From: an uncultured Jannaschia sp.
GTDB taxonomy: Bacteria; Pseudomonadota; Alphaproteobacteria; Rhodobacterales; Rhodobacteraceae
Assembly (NCBI RefSeq): GCF_947494055.1
Contig: NZ_CANLTR010000020.1
Location: 1 to 55,898 of the forward strand
Length of the DNA stretch: 55,898 nucleotides
Reading direction: 5' to 3'
Shown here: positions 49,813-55,898 of the stretch, in pieces
How the letters are laid out: each line of letters opens with the position of its first letter
How positions within the stretch are numbered: the first letter of the stretch is position 1
Made by a program: the position numbers and the translations under genes
Notes under the pieces: generated by a model
Told to the model about the DNA's origin: nothing
Seen by the model: the letters and a program-made list of their open reading frames with translations, nothing else
The model's database searches: none

Positions 49813-50925
49813 ATGCGGATGAGGCAGCTACCTGCCTCCACATCCGGCGATGGGTTCCGCCCGTCGCGGCCCCGGCGTCGGATCTCTCTCGTGGTCGACC
49901 CGAGGTTTCCGGGCGGGACGTCGGCCGCGGTCGCGGCGGAGATAAGGGCACTCGCGCCGTTGGTCGATCTCGAGATCGTCGGGATCGAGACGGCCATGTT
50001 CCGCGACAGGAGGGTGAATGCGGACCTCGAGGACGCGATCGCGGATGCCGGTCTCGAGCTGCGGTGGAGCCCGTCCGTGGTGCGGGCCGACACGATCGTC
50101 TTCCATAATCCGTCGTGCCTGAAGTTCGATGTGGCCCTTCCGGTCCGGTTCAGCTGCTCGACCGCGGTGCTGGTCACGCACGAGAACTTCCTGCGTCCGG
50201 GCGACACCGAGAGCTTCGACGTGGCGCATTGCCTGTCGCTCATCGAATCCCGCCTCGTCTGCACGTCGCGCTGGCTCGCACCCGTCTCGCCCCTGAACCG
50301 TCGCGGCGTCGAGACGTGGCTGGAGCAGACCGGGGCGCCGTGGGAGGCGACCCCGTTCGACTGGTTCAACATCTGCGACATGCCGATCCGGCCGCCGACG
50401 GAGAGGCCGAGGGACCTGCGCGGGCGTCACTCGCGGCCGGGGCTCGAGAAGTTTCCGCCCATGGAGGTCATGCTGCGGCACTTCCCCCCCCATGCGGAGG
50501 GCGTGGTCATCCTCGGGGGCGACGGCTTCCTGTCGGAGCCGGACAGCGTGCCCGTGCATTGGGATCTGCGCAGGTTCGGCGAGACGGACGTGTCGCGCTT
50601 TCTAGAGGAGATCGACTTCTTCGTCTATTTCACGCATCCGCTCTGGCGCGAGAGTTTTGGCCGGGTCATCGCCGAGGCGATCGCGGCCGGCAAGATGGTC
50701 CTCACCGACCCGGCGACCGCGGAGTCCTTCGGCCCGGCCGTCGTGCCGACGGACGCGAACGAAGTCGACGGGACGATCGCCAGGTTCCTGGCCGAGCCGG
50801 CCCAGTACGTCGCATTCGTCGAGGAGGCGCAAGACGGGCTCCGGCGCTTCCGGCCGGAGGCGTTCCGCAGCACGGTCCTTGCCGGGCTCGAGGGAATCGA
50901 GGGCCGCGCCAATGCTCTTCTGTGA
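49813..50925 (+). CDS. GT-B glycosyltransferase (GT4-like)
   Basis: 370 aa. The N-terminal Rossmann part begins ISLVVDPRFPGGTSAAVAAE. The C-terminal donor-binding half has FFVYFTHPLWRESFGRVIAE, AIAAGKMVLTDP and EIDFFVYF, the EX7E-like segment of GT4 enzymes. Soluble, without membrane helices. It overlaps the next, larger transferase by 14 nt. Donor and acceptor cannot be deduced. Confidence 0.75.
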   Translation: MRMRQLPASTSGDGFRPSRPRRRISLVVDPRFPGGTSAAVAAEIRALAPLVDLEIVGIETAMFRDRRVNADLEDAIADAGLELRWSPSVVRADTIVFHNPSCLKFDVALPVRFSCSTAVLVTHENFLRPGDTESFDVAHCLSLIESRLVCTSRWLAPVSPLNRRGVETWLEQTGAPWEATPFDWFNICDMPIRPPTERPRDLRGRHSRPGLEKFPPMEVMLRHFPPHAEGVVILGGDGFLSEPDSVPVHWDLRRFGETDVSRFLEEIDFFVYFTHPLWRESFGRVIAEAIAAGKMVLTDPATAESFGPAVVPTDANEVDGTIARFLAEPAQYVAFVEEAQDGLRRFRPEAFRSTVLAGLEGIEGRANALL

Positions 50926-53002
50926 TACCTGCGGCACCGAGACGCGCGATCTCGAGGATCTCGCGGTCTTCGCAAGCCAGCTCTCCGCGGCCGGTATCCG
51001 TGCGCGCATCCAGTTCGCCTCCATTCCCACCGACTTGGGCCGGAACCTGCAATTCGACCTCGCGCGATATCTTACCGATCGGCTGCCGGGTCCCGGGGAC
51101 CACGTCGTCCTTCTCGCGTCTCACCGCCTCACCGACGCGAAGCTGGTCGCGTTGCGGCGGCTATCGGGGGACGCGACGCGCTGCACGGCCTTCGGCACCT
51201 ATCCGACCCGGCAGGCGGCCATCGGATTGCGGGCGAAGCTCTCCTACGTCTTCGGCAGCGAGCCGGAGCTTCACGACCTGACGAATGACGGCTGGTCGGG
51301 GGGGGCCGGTTCCCGCGGGCCGGTCTTCGGAATGCCGCGTCGCGGAAAGGTCCCTGCCCGCCCGCGGCTCCTCCTCGTCGAGCCGGACCTCGCCGACCCG
51401 CGTGAAGCGGCGGGCGTCGTCGCCCTCGCCTTGTCGCAGCGGCTGCAGGTGACGATCCTGACGAACGGCCGTGCCAAGCGGGGCTGGCAGACGACGAACG
51501 GGACCGAGGTGCCGGTCTTTCACTACGGCGAGGTTCTGCCCGTCGATCTGGCGGAGCGCGTCGATATCTGCGCGACCTTCACCCCGCTCCTCGGCAATTA
51601 CCGGCTTCAGTGTCTCGTCGCCAATCTCGGCCGGTCGGGCGTTCCCCTCCTCGACGCGACGCCCGGTCATGCGATCGCCTCGGATCTGGAGCTTTTCGTG
51701 CGCGCCCCGGTGGACACCGTCACGCTCGCGCCGTTTCTGGAGGCGGAGATCCTGCCGAACCGAGCCGAGATTGGGCGGCGGACGGCGGGGTCGCGCACCG
51801 CCGCCTGCTTCGCGCCCGAGGTGGCGCTGCCCGACCTCGGAACGCCGGCCCCCGATGCGCCCGCGGACCCGATCGCCCCCCTCGCCTTCGTCCCCACGAA
51901 CGGGATCGGCCTCGGCCATGCGCAACGCTGCGCGCTCGTCGCGGGCGAGATCGCGTCGGATACGAAACCCGTCTTCGCCGCCTTTCCGAGTTGCACCCGT
52001 CTCGTGAAATCCTACGGCTTCGACGTCATGCCGATGATCAGCCGCAGCGACGCCCATCGGCAGAGCTTCGAGAACGACCTCGTGAACTATGTCCGCCTCC
52101 GCGCCCTGACGGCGGGCGGAAGGAGCCTCGTCTTCGACGGCGGATACGTTTTCGACTCCATCTACAGGACGATCCTCGAGAACCGTCTCCGCGGCATCTG
52201 GATCCGCCGGGGCCTCTGGCAGCCGGCGCAGGACAATTCGGTCGCGCTCGACCGCGAGAAGGTGTTCGCGCGGGTGATCGTCCCGTTGGAGGCCTTCGCG
52301 GAGCTCAACACGCGCTATTCCCACGGCGATCACGTCCGCGAGGTCGGCCCCGTCGTGCGACGGACGACGCTTTCCGCGCGCGAACGCGATACCCTGCGGG
52401 CATCGCTTGCGGCACGCTACGGCCTCGACTTCGACCACCTCGTGGTCTCTCTGCTCGGCGGCGGCATCGCGGCGGACCGGAGCGCGCAGATTCAGGCGCT
52501 CTGCGGCATGACGGAGCCGCGATCCGACGTCCTCCACCTCGTGGTCCTCTGGCCCGGAGCCCGGCAGGAGCCGGGCTGGTTCGGTTGGCGGCGGACCCGC
52601 GTCGTCCGGACCGACCGGGCCGGCATTCTCCTCGCGGCAGCCGATCTCTGCGTCGCCGCGGCGGGCTACAACCTCTTCCACGAGGTTCTCTACAACAGGA
52701 CGCCGGCGATCTTCCTGCCGCAGACGGGCGCGTTCATGGACGATCAGAACGCGCGGGCGCGCGCCGCGAGCGAGAGGGGATTGGCGTCGGTCGTCGAGCC
52801 GAACGAGCTCATGCGGCTCGAACGCGAACTTAACCGCTTCCTGTCCCGCGGAGAGGCGGAAGCGACGGCGGCGCGGCTCGCGCGGATCGACCTGCCGGAG
52901 CCCGGCAACCGCGCCGCCGCACGCGCGATCGAGGAGGTTCATGACGATGACCACGGATTACTGGACGATACTGGCGCGCGTCACGCCGCACCACGCCGAT
53001 GA
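50912..53002 (+). CDS. Large two-part glycosyltransferase-like protein (GT28/MurG-like C-terminus)
   Basis: 696 aa from ATG 50912. The N-terminal ~330 residues form an unrecognised Rossmann-like module (RPRLLLVEPDLADPREAAGV; LDATPGHAIASDLELF). From about 335 onward, LAFVPTNGIGLGHAQRCALV is the GXGHXXR motif of MurG/UGT enzymes, and AADLCVAAAGYNLFHEVLYN with PAIFLPQTGAFMDDQNARAR is the GT28 C-terminal nucleotide-sugar site. The fusion of two modules is unusual. Overlaps both neighbours. Confidence 0.72.
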   Translation: MLFCDTCGTETRDLEDLAVFASQLSAAGIRARIQFASIPTDLGRNLQFDLARYLTDRLPGPGDHVVLLASHRLTDAKLVALRRLSGDATRCTAFGTYPTRQAAIGLRAKLSYVFGSEPELHDLTNDGWSGGAGSRGPVFGMPRRGKVPARPRLLLVEPDLADPREAAGVVALALSQRLQVTILTNGRAKRGWQTTNGTEVPVFHYGEVLPVDLAERVDICATFTPLLGNYRLQCLVANLGRSGVPLLDATPGHAIASDLELFVRAPVDTVTLAPFLEAEILPNRAEIGRRTAGSRTAACFAPEVALPDLGTPAPDAPADPIAPLAFVPTNGIGLGHAQRCALVAGEIASDTKPVFAAFPSCTRLVKSYGFDVMPMISRSDAHRQSFENDLVNYVRLRALTAGGRSLVFDGGYVFDSIYRTILENRLRGIWIRRGLWQPAQDNSVALDREKVFARVIVPLEAFAELNTRYSHGDHVREVGPVVRRTTLSARERDTLRASLAARYGLDFDHLVVSLLGGGIAADRSAQIQALCGMTEPRSDVLHLVVLWPGARQEPGWFGWRRTRVVRTDRAGILLAAADLCVAAAGYNLFHEVLYNRTPAIFLPQTGAFMDDQNARARAASERGLASVVEPNELMRLERELNRFLSRGEAEATAARLARIDLPEPGNRAAARAIEEVHDDDHGLLDDTGARHAAPRR

Positions 53003-53354
53003 CATCGACGATCTGACGGCACCGTTCGGCCCCCGGCCCGACGCCCCCGGGCAAGACGTCTTCCCCGCGTTCGACGCCTTGCCGTTCCCCGAACCGCGGT
53101 TCAAGCGCGAGGACGCGATCTGCGTCGGCTTCCGGGTCGCGGGCGAGTTGCCGGATGCCGCGGCGCGCGCCATGCGCCTCGCCGCGCTGGCGCTCGAGCG
53201 CGATACCGGGATCATCGTCCTGTCGGAGGACGGACTTGCCCGCCTGGAACGCTTCGGCTTCCGCGTCGAGTGCGTTCCTCCTGCCGCCGCCGAGACGCAT
53301 GACGATTGGAGCGAGCAGGTCCGACGTTTCTGGGGCCTCGACCAGATCCTCTGA
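52941..53354 (+). CDS. Hypothetical protein of the glycosyltransferase locus (137 aa)
   Basis: ATG 52941 lies inside the end of the preceding gene (62-nt overlap); ATG 52947 is an alternative. MTMTTDYWTILARVTPHHAD opens a soluble, acidic protein with WSEQVRRFWGLDQIL at the end. No domain recognised. Tight overlap implies it is made with the transferase. Confidence 0.6.
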   Translation: MTMTTDYWTILARVTPHHADDIDDLTAPFGPRPDAPGQDVFPAFDALPFPEPRFKREDAICVGFRVAGELPDAAARAMRLAALALERDTGIIVLSEDGLARLERFGFRVECVPPAAAETHDDWSEQVRRFWGLDQIL

Positions 53355-53457
53355 GATCGTCGGCATCGAGCCGGGAGGTGGCTCTGAATAAGGCTTGCGC
53401 CAACGACACGAGGGCGCTTACCTCGAAAAGCCGGCATTTCGAGAGGGAGGAATCGGA

Positions 53458-53628
53458 ATGGCCCTTCTGGCATCGGCCGCCCTGTTCGCGGTCTTCATGG
53501 CCAACGTCGTCATGGGTTCCCTGGGGGACGCCTTCCTGAGCAACGTCTCGGAGATGCTGGTCCTGTTCATGGCGGCCGTCGCGTTCGTCGTCGCCATCCT
53601 CAGATACGAAGCCGCCGCGCGAAAGTAG
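53458..53628 (+). CDS. Small membrane protein upstream of the TRAP genes (56 aa)
   Basis: ATG 53458 follows GAGGGAGGAA, a strong ribosome site. Two short helices: MALLASAALFAVFMANVVMG and VSEMLVLFMAAVAFVVAIL, then RYEAAARK. It precedes the TRAP substrate-binding protein by 31 nt and is a typical small companion in such operons; function unknown. Confidence 0.7.
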   Translation: MALLASAALFAVFMANVVMGSLGDAFLSNVSEMLVLFMAAVAFVVAILRYEAAARK

Positions 53629-53659
53629 CGGCGCGACATTGTCCAGGGAGGACACCACC

Positions 53660-54808
53660 ATGACCGAAGACCGGACCGCGCTGAATTCGGCCGAACGCCG
53701 CAACTTCCTGAAGCTCGCCGGAACGGGCAGCCTCACCGCCGCGATGGTCGCGGGCGCCGCCGGCACGCTCTGGTCCGACGCGGCGGTGGCGCAGACCGCC
53801 AACGAGGAGCGGGACCGCGAGGCCGCGGCCGAACACGTCATGACGATCGGCACCGAATACGTGCTGACCGCGGATCGGTCCTATCCGCTCATGCAGCTCG
53901 ACCTGAAGGAGAACATCCAGAACACTTCGGGCGGCAAGGTCTACGTCAAGCTGGCCTCCGGCGGGCAGCTCGGCGTCGGCGGCGAGCTCGTCCAGAAGGT
54001 CCAGTCCGGCACGATCCAGGCGGCGCAGCACTCGCTGTCGAACTTCGCCCCCTTCGCCTCCGCGATCGACCTGATCAACCTGCCGTATTTCTGCGGCTCG
54101 AACCAGAAGTTCACCAACCTCGTGGCTTCCGACGCCTGGAAGGAGGAGGTCCACCCGAAGGTCGAGGCGAGCGGGTTCAAGCCGCTCCTCTACATCGTCA
54201 TCGACCCGCGCGTGGTGGCGGTCCGCAAGGGGGGCGAGGGGGCGGTCATGGCGCCGTCGGACCTGCAGGGGGTGAAGTTCCGGGTGCCGGGCAGCCAGAT
54301 GCTGCAGCAATATTACCGCATGGTGGGCGCCAACCCGACGCCCGTGGCCTGGGGCGAGACGCCCTCCGCGATCCAGCAGGGCGTGGCCGACGCGCTCGAT
54401 CCGTCGGTCGGCGCGCTCTACGTGTTCGGCTTCAAGGACATGCTGAGCCACATCACCTTCACGCAGGCGGTGCCGGACAGCCAGATGTATTCCGTCAACC
54501 TGCAATGGTACGAAAGCCTCCCCGACGACGTGAAAGCGGCGCTCGACTTCGCCGCCGAGATCACGACGCAGCAGAACCTCGCCAAGGTGCCGGCCGCGCG
54601 CGCGTTCGCGCAGGCCGAGCTCGAGAAGGCGGGCGTGGAGTTCCATTCCCTCTCCGAGGACGAGCTTGCGGCATGGGAGGAGGCCGGCGGCTATCAGCGT
54701 AGCGAATGGGACCAGTTCAAGACCGAGCTGGCCGGGTCAATGGAGGCGTTCCAGCGGCTGGAGGAAGCGGCGAACACGCAGGGCCGGCTCTATGTCAACG
54801 ACGCCTGA
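53660..54808 (+). CDS. dctP: TRAP transporter substrate-binding protein
   Basis: 382 aa. Twin-arginine signal (AERRNFLKLAGTGSLTAAMV), then a DctP fold: QLGVGGELVQKVQSGTIQAA, YRMVGANPTPVAWGETPSAI and QQGVADALDPSVGALYVFGF, the conserved ligand-binding segment. It delivers a solute (often an organic acid) to the DctQ/DctM permease encoded downstream. The Tat rather than Sec signal is a noted feature of some TRAP receptors. Confidence 0.9.
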   Translation: MTEDRTALNSAERRNFLKLAGTGSLTAAMVAGAAGTLWSDAAVAQTANEERDREAAAEHVMTIGTEYVLTADRSYPLMQLDLKENIQNTSGGKVYVKLASGGQLGVGGELVQKVQSGTIQAAQHSLSNFAPFASAIDLINLPYFCGSNQKFTNLVASDAWKEEVHPKVEASGFKPLLYIVIDPRVVAVRKGGEGAVMAPSDLQGVKFRVPGSQMLQQYYRMVGANPTPVAWGETPSAIQQGVADALDPSVGALYVFGFKDMLSHITFTQAVPDSQMYSVNLQWYESLPDDVKAALDFAAEITTQQNLAKVPAARAFAQAELEKAGVEFHSLSEDELAAWEEAGGYQRSEWDQFKTELAGSMEAFQRLEEAANTQGRLYVNDA

Positions 54809-54862
54809 CCGGCGCCGGGTCCGGGCGTGAGCCGTCCGGACCCGGCGCATCGGGACAGAACG

Positions 54863-55369
54863 ATGCTGGGCGTGATCGACCGCAACCTCGAACGCTGGGC
54901 GCTGCTCGTGTTCTACACGATGCTCGTCGGGACGATGGCGATCGAGGTCATGCGTCGCGAGGTGTTCGCGTATTCCTCGATCTGGGGGGAGGAGGTGGTG
55001 CGCTACGCCTTCATCTACCTCGTCTGGATCGGCGCGGCCGCGGCGGTGCGGGACCGGGCGCATATCCGCATCGACGTGCTGTTCCACTACCTTCCGCCGC
55101 GCGGAAAGGCGGCGCTCTACATCTTCGGCGACCTCGTGATGGCGGCCGTCGCCTGCCTCGCGCTGTGGTGGTCGTTCGACACCGTGGAGGTGAGCTGGCG
55201 GTTCGGGTCGGTGACGGACGGGCTGCGCGTCTCTAAGGTCTGGGCGCTTGCCGCCGTTCCGATCGGCTTCACGCTTATCCTCGTCCGCCTCATCCAGTCG
55301 TTCCTTCGGGACGTCCGCGACCTCCGCCGGGGCCGCGACATGTTCGAGGGCAACGTGCTCTACGAATAG
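54863..55369 (+). CDS. dctQ: TRAP transporter small permease
   Basis: 168 aa from ATG 54863; GTG 54827 would extend it. Four helices with the DctQ signature VMRREVFAYSSIWGEEVVRY and AFIYLVWIGAAAAVRDRAHI. It partners DctP and the truncated DctM. The gap to dctM is 9 nt. Confidence 0.9.
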   Translation: MLGVIDRNLERWALLVFYTMLVGTMAIEVMRREVFAYSSIWGEEVVRYAFIYLVWIGAAAAVRDRAHIRIDVLFHYLPPRGKAALYIFGDLVMAAVACLALWWSFDTVEVSWRFGSVTDGLRVSKVWALAAVPIGFTLILVRLIQSFLRDVRDLRRGRDMFEGNVLYE

Positions 55370-55378
55370 GCCCGCGAA

Positions 55379-55825
55379 ATGCTCTTCCAGCAATTGCAGG
55401 AGCAGACGGTCGAGCTCGGCTGGTCGTTTTACGGGCCGGTGCTCCTGTTCGTTGCGCTCTGCGCGCTCGGCGTGCCGGTCTGGGCCGTGATCGGGGCCTC
55501 GGCGGCTGCGCTGATATGGTGGTCGGGCGCGGTGCCGATGTCGCTTTTGGGGGAGTCGCTCTTCTCCGGGATCGACGCCTTCGCGCTGACCGCGGTGCCG
55601 CTCTTTATCCTGACGGGCGACGTACTGGTGCGCACCGGGCTCAGCCGCAAGTTCCTCGACGTGGCCGAGGCGCTGACGTCCTGGGGCAAGGGCGGCTTCG
55701 GCTCGGCCACGGTGCTGGTCTGCGGCATGTTCGCGGCGATCTCCGGCTCGGACGCGGCCGGCGCGGCGGCGGTCGGACGGATGACCATCGCCCGGCTAGT
55801 CGAGGCGGGCTATCCGCGGCCCTAG
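55379..55825 (+). pseudogene. dctM: TRAP transporter large permease, truncated by IS
   Basis: MLFQQLQEQTVELGWSFYGP then ALCALGVPVWAVIGASAAAL and ATVLVCGMFAAISGSDAAGA are the first third of DctM (normally about 430 aa). After RLVEAGYPRP the frame hits TAG. The following bases are not DctM, so the permease and therefore the transporter is probably inactive. Confidence 0.8.
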
Positions 55826-55898
55826 AGCTTTTCGGCCGAAAGTTGAATCGTGGGGATTCCCATGAGGGAGGCGGTGTGATTCATCCTTTTGAGGAGGA
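55814..55898. mobile_element. Left end of an insertion sequence (IS630-like?)
   Basis: Right after the truncated dctM comes CTAGAGCTTTTCGGCCGAAA and then GTTGAATCGTGG. A CTAG at the junction and GAGC...TTGAATC ends are compatible with an IS630-type element using a TA target. Only about 80 bp are in the window, so the family is a guess. Confidence 0.4.

Noticed and set aside
51161-52954. 597-aa minus-strand frame
   Set aside because: Antisense of the large glycosyltransferase-like gene, which has real motifs.

Overview
The window reads as accessory DNA of a GC-rich alphaproteobacterium, most probably a Rhodobacterales plasmid or genomic island. The support is an SqrR/BigR-type sulfide operon, Tat-exported TRAP components, ArdC antirestriction genes, several IS families and dense ATGA overlaps. 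No rRNA, tRNA, CRISPR array or replication origin was seen.

Layout. (I) 1-3240 is a row of small plasmid-type genes (ardC, tiny membrane proteins, short hypotheticals), each followed by a hairpin terminator with a CGAGAG-type loop. (II) 3243-17378 is a resistance island: a methyltransferase, a sulfide/persulfide operon (BigR/SqrR repressor, PmpA/PmpB, persulfide dioxygenase, SulP), a copper cluster (DUF411, CopA ATPase, APC permease, TVP38, DUF302, multicopper oxidase, Met/His-rich secreted protein, cytochrome c) and an IS66 remnant. (III) 17701-32658 is a second copy of the region I array, split by two large insertions (B, 19321-21680; C, 23086-32458). Both sit in cassette terminators, share the left end AG-CATCTGTCTTG and end on the right with an IS110-family recombinase and its leader. 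C carries a LuxR regulator, a LysE exporter, an ankyrin protein, a secreted protein and a complete IS66 nested inside its IS110 gene. (IV) 32658-37200 is a second, decayed IS66. Its tnpC carries three 41-bp palindromic insertions and its tnpB is split by a 2.5-kb serine-recombinase element. (V) 37204-46740 holds a two-component system, a PAP2/GT2-GtrA/PAP2/amidohydrolase/GT39 envelope operon, and a Rossmann oxidoreductase divergent from a TetR regulator. (VI) 47729-53354 holds an unrecognised locus with a LytR_C-like protein and two unusual glycosyltransferases. (VII) 53458-55825 is a TRAP transporter whose dctM is cut by an insertion sequence.

Main discovery. The ~176-nt leaders of the two IS110 genes look like bridge RNAs. 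The leaders differ mainly at two short segments, and those segments match the DNA flanking the insertions, including the bases that differ between the two sites. The leaders also contain matches to the element ends. This suggests an IS110 system, retargeted between copies, that uses the terminator hairpins of a plasmid gene array as landing sites and carries cargo between its right end and its recombinase gene. The left end of the sulfide/copper island is the same sequence, so that island may have arrived in the same way.
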